A stretch of DNA of 64,000 nucleotides. Source: Planctomycetes bacterium B3_Pla. Its GTDB lineage: Bacteria; Planctomycetota; Phycisphaerae; Sedimentisphaerales; Anaerobacaceae. The stretch's first letter is position 1. Every line of letters starts with the position of its first letter. Shown here in pieces: positions 53,167 through 61,868 of the stretch. A model generated the notes under the pieces. The model searched no databases. It saw only the letters and a list, made by a program, of their open reading frames with translations, and was not told the DNA's origin. The stretch lies in assembly GCA_005223045.1 (NCBI GenBank), contig NJBM01000012.1, positions 62,001 through 126,000 of the forward strand, read 5' to 3'. Both the position numbers and the translations under genes were made by a program.

Positions 53167-55880
53167 CGGCAAATGAGAAATCCCGGTCTAAAGATGCAGT
53201 ATGCTTTGCGACGCCATGGGCCCAGGACAGCAAAGAGATTCTTGAGCAATGCAACGTAGCACGAGAAAAGGGGCTGGATAAACGGCAGGTCAGATCTCTT
53301 CTGAAGAAATACGGGCCCAACCGCCTTCGCGAAGCCAAGAAGAAGAGTATGGCCAGGATACTGCTGAATCAGGTCAAGAGCCTGATTGTTATTCTGCTTG
53401 CCGTCGCGGCGATATTGTCGTGCGTATTCCAGGAGTGGATGGACGGCCTGGCGATAGCGGGCGTCATCGCTATCAATACCGCAATCGGTTTCTTCATGGA
53501 ACTCAAAGCGGTCCGTTCCATGGAAGCGCTGCATCGGATGGAGAGAATCACTGCGAGGGTCCGCCGTTCCGGACAGGTCAGGCAGGTGCCTGCCCGCCAA
53601 CTGGTTCCGGGAGATATCGTCCTGCTTGAAGGAGGAGATATCGTAAGCGTGGACATGCGCCTGCTCATCGCAGGCAAGCTCCAGGCGGACGAATCGGTGC
53701 TCACAGGTGAATCCCTCCCGGTCGGCAAACAGACGCAGGAAATCGATGCATCGGCCTCTCTGGGCGACAGAACGAACATGCTGTACAAAGGGACCTCCGT
53801 CACGCGAGGATCGGGCGAAGCGGTCGTAACCGCCACCGGGATGGAAACCGAACTGGGAAAAATCACCGACCTGGTCCAGAAAGCCGAGGATGAGGTTACA
53901 CCTCTGGAAAAACGGCTGGATATGCTAGGCAGAAAGCTGCTTTGGGTAACGCTTCTGTTCATTGGAGTGATTGCGGGAACCGGCATCGCCAGAGGCAAGG
54001 AAACGATACACATGATTGAAACGGCGATTGCACTGGCCGTAGCGGCAGTTCCCGAGGGGCTTCCCATTGTCGCCACGTTAGCTCTGGCGCGGGGGATGAT
54101 ACGCATGGCACGGCGAAATGCTATGGTCAACCACCTCGCCGCCGTCGAGACGCTCGGCGGGGTCAGCGTCATCTGCACGGACAAGACCGGCACCTTGACA
54201 GAGAACAAGATGACCGTCACCGATATGATCTTTTCAGACCGGCACGTTAAGATCGGGCGGATTGACGATCAAGGTTGTGCAGAATTCTCAATAGACGACC
54301 AACCGATTGATCCGGCACAAAACCAAAGGCTCATAAAGGCGCTCCAGGTCGGCGTGCTCTGCAACAATGCTTCTCTGGACAACACGAGGGCCGATTCGAC
54401 CGCAGGAGTGGGCGACCCGCTCGAAGTGGCCTTTCTTGTGGCAGCGCGGAAAGCATCAATCGACTATGAACAGTTGAACAAGGAATTCCCCGAAGAACGT
54501 GAAGATGCGTTTGATTCGGACACCAGAAAGATGGCGACCTTCAATCGATCCGGTGGCAATTACCGGGTCGCCGTCAAAGGCGCGCCGGAGGCTGTTCTGG
54601 AAGATGCCGTCTGGGTGGCCACCGAGGATAATCGCGAGCAGATGGACGATAAATGGAAGGCATTCTGGCAGAAGCAAAACAGCGAACTGGCTGAGCAGGG
54701 CTACCGCGTTCTGGCGCTGGCCATGAAAGATGCCGAGTCGCTCGAATGTGATCCGTACACGGACCTGACGTTTATGGGGTTGGCCTGTATGGAGGACCCC
54801 GCCCGCGAAGACGTTCGCCAGGCCATAACGGCCTGTCGAAACGCCGGCATTCAAACGGTCATGATAACGGGAGATCATCCCAATACGGCTGCCAATATCG
54901 CATCGTCCATCGGTCTGACCGAGACCGGCCGGGATAATGTGATTGTCGGCAGGGACATCAAGGCATACGAGGCGATGTCTCAGGCCGATCAAGAGACCTA
55001 TCAGCAGACGCCTGTGTTCGCAAGGGTCAGCCCCAAGCAGAAGCTCGATTTGGTTGCAGTTCATCAGCAGGCCGGAGCCGTTGTCGCCATGACCGGCGAC
55101 GGAGTAAACGACGCACCGGCTTTGAAAAAAGCCGACATCGGTATCGCGATGGGCCGGCGAGGCACTCAGGTCGCCCAGGAAGCTGCCGACATGGTCCTTA
55201 AAGACGATGCCTTCTCTACCATCGTAGTTGCAGTCGAGCAGGGCCGCATTATTTTCGAGAACATACGAAAATTCGTGATATATTTGCTGTCCTGCAACAT
55301 CAGTGAGGTCATGATCGTCTTTGCGGCATCGGTTGTTAATGCCCCGCTGCCGATTCTGCCGCTGCAGATTCTGTTTCTGAATCTGGTCACCGACGTGTTC
55401 CCGGCGTTGGCGCTGGGTGTCGGCAGGGGAGAACCCAGAATAATGCAGGCAAAGCCAAGATCATCAGACGAGCCCATTTTGCCGCGGAGCTGCTGGGTCT
55501 CAATTCTTGGATATGGCATACTGCTGACATTTTCGGTGCTTCTGGCTTTCGGACTCGCCTTCAAGATGCTGGATATGGATCAGGATCGGGCCGTGACGGT
55601 ATCGTTTCTGACGCTTGCGTTCGCACAATTGTGGCACATTTTCAACATGCGGGCTCGAGGCACGTCTCTGCTCAAAAACGACGTTACGGGCAATCCGTAC
55701 GTCTGGGGGGCTCTCGGGTTGTGTGTGGCGCTTCTGATATTCGCGGTATATCTACCCTTTATGGCCGAGATATTGAACCTTGTCGATCCGGGAGTCGCCG
55801 GATGGCTGCTCGTGCTGACGGCAAGCTCACTGACGTGTATCACGGGCCAACTATGGAAGTCGCGGGCGCCCGCATCGTAA
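53163..55880 (+). CDS. P2A-like (Ca2+-type) cation-transporting ATPase
   Basis: 905 residues. The TTG at 53163 is the start because no ATG occurs before VKSLIVILLAVAAILSCVF; it overlaps the small upstream ORF. Actuator domain: VLTGESLPVGKQ. Transmembrane helix 4: AVAAVPEGLPIVATLAL, the PEGLP motif of P2-type pumps. Phosphorylation site: ICTDKTGTLTENKMTV (Asp340). Hinge: MTGDGVNDAPALKKADIGIA. About ten membrane helices, with the C-terminal cation-ATPase domain intact. Likely substrate calcium, inferred from family; sodium or manganese are alternatives. Confidence 0.93.
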   Translation: MTANEKSRSKDAVCFATPWAQDSKEILEQCNVAREKGLDKRQVRSLLKKYGPNRLREAKKKSMARILLNQVKSLIVILLAVAAILSCVFQEWMDGLAIAGVIAINTAIGFFMELKAVRSMEALHRMERITARVRRSGQVRQVPARQLVPGDIVLLEGGDIVSVDMRLLIAGKLQADESVLTGESLPVGKQTQEIDASASLGDRTNMLYKGTSVTRGSGEAVVTATGMETELGKITDLVQKAEDEVTPLEKRLDMLGRKLLWVTLLFIGVIAGTGIARGKETIHMIETAIALAVAAVPEGLPIVATLALARGMIRMARRNAMVNHLAAVETLGGVSVICTDKTGTLTENKMTVTDMIFSDRHVKIGRIDDQGCAEFSIDDQPIDPAQNQRLIKALQVGVLCNNASLDNTRADSTAGVGDPLEVAFLVAARKASIDYEQLNKEFPEEREDAFDSDTRKMATFNRSGGNYRVAVKGAPEAVLEDAVWVATEDNREQMDDKWKAFWQKQNSELAEQGYRVLALAMKDAESLECDPYTDLTFMGLACMEDPAREDVRQAITACRNAGIQTVMITGDHPNTAANIASSIGLTETGRDNVIVGRDIKAYEAMSQADQETYQQTPVFARVSPKQKLDLVAVHQQAGAVVAMTGDGVNDAPALKKADIGIAMGRRGTQVAQEAADMVLKDDAFSTIVVAVEQGRIIFENIRKFVIYLLSCNISEVMIVFAASVVNAPLPILPLQILFLNLVTDVFPALALGVGRGEPRIMQAKPRSSDEPILPRSCWVSILGYGILLTFSVLLAFGLAFKMLDMDQDRAVTVSFLTLAFAQLWHIFNMRARGTSLLKNDVTGNPYVWGALGLCVALLIFAVYLPFMAEILNLVDPGVAGWLLVLTASSLTCITGQLWKSRAPAS

Positions 55881-56109
55881 GCATACTGCTCGATAAACTG
55901 AGTGCTGCCAAAGCCTTGAACAGGCAAATCATTCAGGGCGGGCTATTAACAGCAATCAGGAGATTTCCCTTGACGGGAATGGAGGTGATCTGGTATATAT
56001 AATGTTTGCGAAGTTTGTGCCTGCGCAACCGGGTATATGTGGTTTCGAGATTATAGTGCGGGCGCAATTCCTGCAGTTTGTCGAGGCGGCAACAAGAGGA
56101 GGAGTCATT
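55881..56109. other. Leader region of the LamG gene with a possible promoter
   Basis: TTGACG (55970-55975) is followed after 18 bases by TATATA (55994-55999), which overlaps a perfect TATAAT (55998-56003). No gene is called before 56110; a frame beginning at 56002 overlaps the -10 and is unlikely. Confidence 0.45.
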
Positions 56110-56196
56110 ATGCAGGGCACGGAGTTGCGACGAAAACGTTGTGCCAAAAGACCATGCCCTTTGCATTTCAATCAGCAAGTTATCGTTATTTTTTAG
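56110..56196 (+). CDS. Small ORF ahead of the LamG protein
   Basis: 28 codons (MQGTELRRKRCAKRPCPLHF...) with AAGAGGAGGAG five bases upstream, one of the best ribosome-binding sites in the window. Its TAG stop lies inside the ribosome-binding site of the LamG gene (TTTAGAGGAG), so the two are probably coupled. It is basic and has two cysteines. No family known; it may be a leader peptide or a spurious frame. Confidence 0.4.
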   Translation: MQGTELRRKRCAKRPCPLHFNQQVIVIF

Positions 56197-56208
56197 AGGA
56201 GAACTATT

Positions 56209-58350
56209 ATGTCCGGGAGATTCATTTGTCTATTCTCGATTGTCGTGCTGACGGGATTGGTTCTGACGAGCGCAGCCAAAGCTGCCGACCCAAGCCTCGT
56301 CGGCTGGTGGAAGTTTGAGGAAGCAAGCGGCACATTGTATGACCAGAGCGATAATCATAATGACGGCACATCTTTTCAGGGCGTGCTTTATCAGCAAGCC
56401 GGTCATGCAGGTTACGCTTTGGGATTTGACGGCGTAGATGATTATATTACGGTCGGCACTACCGGAAGACCCACCGACACGTTTAGTTTCGGAGCATGGC
56501 TGAAAACGTCGGCTACGCATCAAATAGATTCGGAATCGGCAGCCGGCGTAGGCGGAGTATCCGGTCAAAGATATGCCTTCGACCCGCAACATGGAGGAGA
56601 TTCAAATGGCGGAGCCGGATTATCCATCGGAACAAACGGTATTTTAGTCTATGAGCATGGCAGCAACTATATGCCTGCAACCGCCGTGTACGATGCTGAT
56701 ATAGGAAACGATTGGAATCACATCATGATAGTCTATGACAACAAACAGCCTACAATTTACCTTAACGGTGAAGCGGTCCGTACGGGTTTTGCTTCCCCAA
56801 GAGCGGTGGTAAATGCGCCTATCCGATTCGGCGGAATGGCTTATGGTTTTTTCGAGGGGCTGATGGACGAGGTCCGCATCTACAATCGGGCGTTGTCGGC
56901 GGCCGAGATCAAAAAGCTCGCAGCTCGCCCAAAAGCCTCCGGTCCCATCCCGGACAACGGCGCCCTCTATGAGGATACATGGGTGAGCCTTTCGTGGAAG
57001 CCGGGAGGCCGGGCGGTCTCGCACGATGTGTTCTTTGGCGAGAATTTCGACGACGTGAACGACGGTCTCGGCGATACCTTCCGAGGCAACCAGGCCGAAG
57101 CATTCTACGTTGCCGGCTTTCCCGGATTCGCTTATCCCGACGGTCTTGTCCCCGGCACAACTTACTATTGGCGGATCGACGAGATCAACGACACCGAGCC
57201 GAATAGCCCGTGGAAAGGCGATGTCTGGAGTTTCTCGATTCCGCCCAAAACGGCTTACAATCCCGATCCGGCTGACGGCGCTGAGTTTGTAGATCCGAAC
57301 GCGGTCTTTATCTGGACGGGAGGTTTCGGCGCTAAATTACACACCGTTTATATGGGCACTAATTTCGACGATGTCAACAACGCCGCGGGAGGCCTGCCAC
57401 AGGCGTTGACGACCTTCACTCCACCCGGCCCTCTCGATACGGAAAAGACATATTACTGGCGCGTAGATGAATTCGATGCCTTCGAGACGCACAAAGGCGA
57501 TGTCTGGAGCTTCACGACTCCGGGCGCCGTGGGCAATCCACAGCCGGCGAACGGCGCGGCGAACGTGCAGATGATCGCAACGCTGAGCTGGACGCCGGCG
57601 GACAACGCCGCCTCGCACGAACTGTACTTTGGCGCCGATGCGGATGCCGTCAAGAACGCCACCACGGCCTCGCCCGAATATATAGGCCCCAGGGCGCTTG
57701 GCGCCGAGAGCTATGATCCCGGAGAGCTTGCGTGGGACAGCAGTTATGCCTGGCGCGTGGATGAGGTCTATCCGGACGGCACCGTTAAAGGTCTTGTCTG
57801 GAGCTTCTCAACTGCCGATTTTCTCCTTGTGGATGACTTCGAGTCTTACAATGACATCGACCCGCCTGATCCCAATAGCAATAGAATATTCGATAAGTGG
57901 ATTGACGGTTTCGGAACCACGGACAACGGAGCGCTGGTCGGCAATGACCTGCCGCCTTATGCCGAGCAGACTATTGTTCACGGCGGCGCTCAGTCGATGA
58001 TATACCGCTACGACAACGCCAACAAAACCTCAGAGGCGACGATGACTCTGGTTTATCCGCGTGATTTCACCGAGGAAGGTGTTACAAAGCTGTCATTGTG
58101 GTTCCGCGGCGCATCTGGCAACTCAGCCGAGCGGATGTTTGTCGCCCTTGGCAACGCGGTAGTCTATCATGATGACGCGAACGCAACGCAGATATCTGGA
58201 TGGAATGAGTGGGTAATCGACCTGGCAGCGTTCCAGGGCGTGGACCTGACCAACGTCAATTCGATTACCATTGGCTTCGGCACAAAGGGCAGCCCGACCG
58301 CCGGCAGCCCGGGGACGATGTACTTCGACGACATTCGTCTGTATCGGTAG
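56209..58350 (+). CDS. Secreted LamG / fibronectin-like repeat protein
   Basis: 713 residues. ATG 56209 has AGAGGAGAAC upstream and begins a signal peptide (FICLFSIVVLTGLVLTSAAKA). A LamG (concanavalin-like) domain covers about residues 27-240: LVGWWKFEEASGTLYDQSDN, YALGFDGVDDYITVG, MDEVRIYNRALSAAEIKKLA. Three fibronectin-like repeats follow, each with YYWRIDE/YYWRVDE/YAWRVDE and VWSFS. The last 170 residues are a jelly-roll-like domain (LLVDDFESYNDIDPPDPNSN ... GTMYFDDIRLYR). It is likely an extracellular carbohydrate-binding or adhesion protein; no catalytic domain or dockerin tail is seen. Confidence 0.88.
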   Translation: MSGRFICLFSIVVLTGLVLTSAAKAADPSLVGWWKFEEASGTLYDQSDNHNDGTSFQGVLYQQAGHAGYALGFDGVDDYITVGTTGRPTDTFSFGAWLKTSATHQIDSESAAGVGGVSGQRYAFDPQHGGDSNGGAGLSIGTNGILVYEHGSNYMPATAVYDADIGNDWNHIMIVYDNKQPTIYLNGEAVRTGFASPRAVVNAPIRFGGMAYGFFEGLMDEVRIYNRALSAAEIKKLAARPKASGPIPDNGALYEDTWVSLSWKPGGRAVSHDVFFGENFDDVNDGLGDTFRGNQAEAFYVAGFPGFAYPDGLVPGTTYYWRIDEINDTEPNSPWKGDVWSFSIPPKTAYNPDPADGAEFVDPNAVFIWTGGFGAKLHTVYMGTNFDDVNNAAGGLPQALTTFTPPGPLDTEKTYYWRVDEFDAFETHKGDVWSFTTPGAVGNPQPANGAANVQMIATLSWTPADNAASHELYFGADADAVKNATTASPEYIGPRALGAESYDPGELAWDSSYAWRVDEVYPDGTVKGLVWSFSTADFLLVDDFESYNDIDPPDPNSNRIFDKWIDGFGTTDNGALVGNDLPPYAEQTIVHGGAQSMIYRYDNANKTSEATMTLVYPRDFTEEGVTKLSLWFRGASGNSAERMFVALGNAVVYHDDANATQISGWNEWVIDLAAFQGVDLTNVNSITIGFGTKGSPTAGSPGTMYFDDIRLYR

Positions 58351-58359
58351 CAGAGAAAT

Positions 58360-58402
58360 AGCGGATAGCGTAGAGCGTATAGGCTCTTATCCACTATCCG
58401 CT
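58360..58402. terminator. Inverted repeat between convergent genes, terminator-like
   Basis: AGCGGATAG (58360-58368) and CTATCCGCT (58394-58402) are perfect complements, with GCGTATAG words inside the loop. It lies between the LamG and methyltransferase-PQQ stop codons and is built from the same dispersed word found at 5174 and 11571-11770. Confidence 0.5.
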
Positions 58403-58407
58403 GTACG

Positions 58408-61400
58408 CTATGTGTCTTGTTGATAGCACACAATACGACCGTCAACTGTCGTGAAATACAGCTTGCCGTCATAGGCGGCGAAGCTGTCATATACGGGCGC
58501 GGTTTTTAGCTCGTATGCGGCTTTCCTGGCGCCGTCCTTTGTCGAGACGGCCCATAGCCAGACCTCTGAGGTCGGTTTTTTCGATGTGAAGTCGAGGACA
58601 TCGACCGGACCGGCCAGAAAGAGTGTGTCGCCGGCCAGAAGCATCGCGCGCGGATAAAAGCCAATGGCCTTTGACCAGAGGTATCTTACCTGTGTCTTCG
58701 ATGGGCGCCTGCCCGCATTCTTCTGTTGCTTCGGTCTAATCAGTTCGGTATCGGCGGCAAACAGATGAAATTCCGACTGCAATCCGACATGGCTGCCGGT
58801 TATCATGTAGTCCTTCCTGCCGAATCCGAACGCACGGCTCTCGTTCCTCACCAGGGCCTTTCCGGAAATGCGCTGATTGCCGGAGGCTCCCCAGCCGCCG
58901 TACCCACCCCTCATTTCCCGTCCGATCTGCAGGTACGTGCGGTGCCACCATGTGTCGTCCAGGTAGCCGGCGGAACAGAACAAGTGGTCCACATCCTGTT
59001 CGAGGGATTCGCCGTTAAAGTCGAAACGCTGATGCCTCATGAAGATTGAAGATCCGTCCGTAGCCAGCACATCCGGCATGGCCCCCGGCATAATGACACC
59101 GCGAATCGTGTCCTGTGGCTCCAAGCCCGTTTCCGGATCGCGATGGGAAATCCGCCGCCTGGTTATCAGCTCGCCCGTTACTGCATCTACAGCGCAAAGA
59201 TACACGCCTCCGTCAACGTAGGATGTTCTTCCTGCCGCGGCGTACGCCACCGGATGAACGCTGCCTTTCGGCCCATCGCACACCAGCACGTTGCCATGTA
59301 CCGGCCAGGCGGATTCCAACTGGCCGTAAGAGACTACCTGCCGCGATTCCGGAGCGACACGGAATCGCCACACCAATGCACCGTCCTCGGCACGCAGACA
59401 GTACATCCATCCGTCAGCCGAGCCGAAGTACACCTGTCCGGCATGAATCGTTGGCGGCGAATCCACGCGCCCGGCAACTGTGTACGACCAGAGCGGCGAC
59501 CCGTCTTCGGCGTTCAATGCGTGCACCGTGTGGGCCTGGCTCTGCGCCACGTAGAGCCTGCCTGCCGCACAGACGACGGCCGTCAACGGACCCGGCAAGG
59601 CCTTCTCCCACTTTGGGTGCAACTTAGGTGAGAGTGAGAAGCCTGCGGCGCCGCTCCTCGAGTTGTCCCCGCGGTACGTAGCCCACTGGCCAACAGTTTT
59701 GAGTTGTGAGTCATCAGTTTTGAGTCTTCCGTATGCGTCGCCTTTTTCCAATCTGTTTTGAATCTGGGATTCCGGAGTCAGCACCGTTTGCTCGCCTCCG
59801 GCCAATGCATTGAAGCCGCTCAGCTTTGCGGTGATATAACACGCGCAGGGGTGTGTCGGCGCATATACAAGCCCGTTGCAGGGAAGTATGCCGTACTGGC
59901 ACGCGCCACGGACCCAATGGTCGGCAGTGACGCGGTCGGCGCCGACATCGACGAACTCCACGCCCGCCCGTCCGTGGATCACGTACTTCGACGTCGCCTT
60001 GTGGCGATAACAGCGTGTGTGCCCGAATCCGAGGGTGTATCTCTCCTGGTCGGGCGAACGCGTGGCGACAACCTCGCCTGTATGGAGGTCGTACACGTTA
60101 GTGATGCCCGGTTGCTTTCCCCATGCGAGTATGCCGCTCCAGACCTTGCCGTCAACGACAAATACGTCCACGGGGGCGTTGAAGCCTTCGTGAGAAGGAG
60201 CCGTCCACAGTTTCTCGCCGGTCTTCGCCGAGAAAGCCATTATTTCTCCAGGCTCCAGGATATGGTTGGACGAGACGCGCCATTCCAACTGCGTCTTGTC
60301 CTGCCCCCCGGTATCGACGGGCGTGTCGGGCGAGCGGTCCGCAGACAGCACGACTCCGTCCTTGACCACCAGCGTAGGGGTCAGCCAGGCATAACGATGA
60401 CGGACGGCAGGCCTGTCCGCGCGCCACAACACGTCCCCCGACTGAGCCTTTAAAGCCACCAATTGGTCAGTGTTCTGGAAGAAGATTTGTCCGTCATTGA
60501 CAATTAGCGTAAGCGGCAGGATATTCGCGACTTCACTATCGTCTTTTTTCCAAGCCAGCTTGCCGGATTCGGCATCAACTACTCGAATATGCCTGGGCAT
60601 ATACTTCGTGACGTACTCCAGGTACGAACCGCGCCAAACCGGAAAACGCCTGAGAACTTTGCCGGTTGTAGGGCTGTCCTCCTTGAGCGGGGCGCTGATT
60701 ACCAGGTAAAGGAGTCCGTCGTGAGCAACGATCTCATGGGCGTTATCTGTGCCTTCATACGTGTGCAATACCTCTCCGGTAGCCGCATCCAGGGCGGTCA
60801 CCGGCTTATCGTAGCCAAGCGTGACATATACTCGCTCGCCGACAGCCACAAGACGTCTCGGCAGCTCGGCCGGCCCGCTGCGGAAGGGACGCAACTGGTC
60901 CTCCCAGGGTGATACTTCCTTCTTCCAGAGCAGCACGCCACTGAACGCATCCCGCGCCACCAGCATCCAGTGGGACGGGGCCTTCACCGAAGCGATGGAA
61001 CCTTCGTCGATAATATAGAAAAGCCGGCCGGAAGCCGAAACGGCCGCGCTGACGCCCGATAGATGATCGTGGCTCCGCCCCCAACGGGGACCGGAGACCC
61101 ACTGCGTGTACCGGGGCGGCTGGACCCGCGTGTCTTCGGCGACGGCGTTGTTGTCCGGACCGTGCAGAAAGTGTGTCCATTCATCGATATCGCCGGGCCA
61201 GGGCTTCACTTGCTTCTGCCACTTTCCATCTTTCTTTGTGAGAACCACACCCCGCGGCGCCAGCACGCGCATTATCTCATCAGCAGCAATCCCGGCGACC
61301 GGGACAGAATCCTCGATGACCAGAAGGTTGACCAGGTTCTCCGCGTACGGCAGGCGTTTGGCGTCAAAAGCCGCCGCCGTCACTTCGCCGTAGATGCCGA

Positions 61401-61647
61401 GCGACCTGAAATGTTGCCGGGCCTTCTTCACATTTGCAGTGTCGGTATCCAGCCCCTGCACGAGATAGCGATCATTTATTCTCAATTCGGCTGTGAGCTT
61501 TCCATCGCCACACCCAACGTGCACGACAAGGCCGCCCTTGACCTGCGCAGAGAGGACAATTTCCTTGCCCGAACCGGATTGAGAGTGCGCTGTCGAAGCG
61601 CACAGAAGAATAAGAACACCGAGATAGAAACACTTGTGTCTGTTCAT
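58408..61647 (-). CDS. Secreted methyltransferase-like / PQQ beta-propeller fusion
   Basis: 1079 residues. ATG 61647 (behind AAGGAGAAAGGA) gives a signal peptide (CFYLGVLILLCASTAHS). Residues about 30-140 are a SAM-methyltransferase-like Rossmann domain: GGLVVHVGCGDGKLTAELRI, LVQGLDTDTANVKKARQH, AFDAKRLPYAENLVNLLVIE, MRVLAPRGVVLTKKDGKWQK. The rest is a large WD/PQQ-type propeller with DAATGEVLHTYEG, DAESGKLAWKKDD, SAKTGEKLWTAPS, NAEDGSPLWSYTV, RAEDGALVWRFRV and a cysteine-rich strand (CQYGILPCNGLVYAPTHPCAC). The end returns to propeller blades. Function unknown; a SAM enzyme outside the cytoplasm would be odd, so the Rossmann part may have lost catalysis. Confidence 0.85.
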   Translation of the reverse strand: MNRHKCFYLGVLILLCASTAHSQSGSGKEIVLSAQVKGGLVVHVGCGDGKLTAELRINDRYLVQGLDTDTANVKKARQHFRSLGIYGEVTAAAFDAKRLPYAENLVNLLVIEDSVPVAGIAADEIMRVLAPRGVVLTKKDGKWQKQVKPWPGDIDEWTHFLHGPDNNAVAEDTRVQPPRYTQWVSGPRWGRSHDHLSGVSAAVSASGRLFYIIDEGSIASVKAPSHWMLVARDAFSGVLLWKKEVSPWEDQLRPFRSGPAELPRRLVAVGERVYVTLGYDKPVTALDAATGEVLHTYEGTDNAHEIVAHDGLLYLVISAPLKEDSPTTGKVLRRFPVWRGSYLEYVTKYMPRHIRVVDAESGKLAWKKDDSEVANILPLTLIVNDGQIFFQNTDQLVALKAQSGDVLWRADRPAVRHRYAWLTPTLVVKDGVVLSADRSPDTPVDTGGQDKTQLEWRVSSNHILEPGEIMAFSAKTGEKLWTAPSHEGFNAPVDVFVVDGKVWSGILAWGKQPGITNVYDLHTGEVVATRSPDQERYTLGFGHTRCYRHKATSKYVIHGRAGVEFVDVGADRVTADHWVRGACQYGILPCNGLVYAPTHPCACYITAKLSGFNALAGGEQTVLTPESQIQNRLEKGDAYGRLKTDDSQLKTVGQWATYRGDNSRSGAAGFSLSPKLHPKWEKALPGPLTAVVCAAGRLYVAQSQAHTVHALNAEDGSPLWSYTVAGRVDSPPTIHAGQVYFGSADGWMYCLRAEDGALVWRFRVAPESRQVVSYGQLESAWPVHGNVLVCDGPKGSVHPVAYAAAGRTSYVDGGVYLCAVDAVTGELITRRRISHRDPETGLEPQDTIRGVIMPGAMPDVLATDGSSIFMRHQRFDFNGESLEQDVDHLFCSAGYLDDTWWHRTYLQIGREMRGGYGGWGASGNQRISGKALVRNESRAFGFGRKDYMITGSHVGLQSEFHLFAADTELIRPKQQKNAGRRPSKTQVRYLWSKAIGFYPRAMLLAGDTLFLAGPVDVLDFTSKKPTSEVWLWAVSTKDGARKAAYELKTAPVYDSFAAYDGKLYFTTVDGRIVCYQQDT

Positions 61648-61868
61648 CCTTTCTCCTTAGCTAAAACCAATCGAAGATCGCCGATTGAGCGCTTCAATCG
61701 TCAATCGAAAATCCACTTAATTATACGACAATATCAGCACTTTCCTCAAGCTAAAACCAATCCTCAATAGAATTGGAGCTTTGCGATTTTCGATTGCCGA
61801 GAGGTCTGGCGTCAAATCGCCAATCGAAAATCGAAAATCAAAAATAGCCCACTTGTCCCCTGCTCCGG
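61648..61868. repeat. Intergenic gap with direct and inverted short repeats
   Basis: AGCTAAAACCAATC occurs exactly at 61659-61672 and 61749-61762. ATCGAAAATC and its inverse GATTTTCGAT recur several times (61700-61840), a word family also seen near 43230 and 45240. No gene. Confidence 0.55.

Noticed and set aside
56002..56196. 64-residue ORF beginning at 56002
   Set aside because: Its ATG overlaps the likely -10 box; only the internal 28-codon frame from 56110 has a ribosome-binding site.
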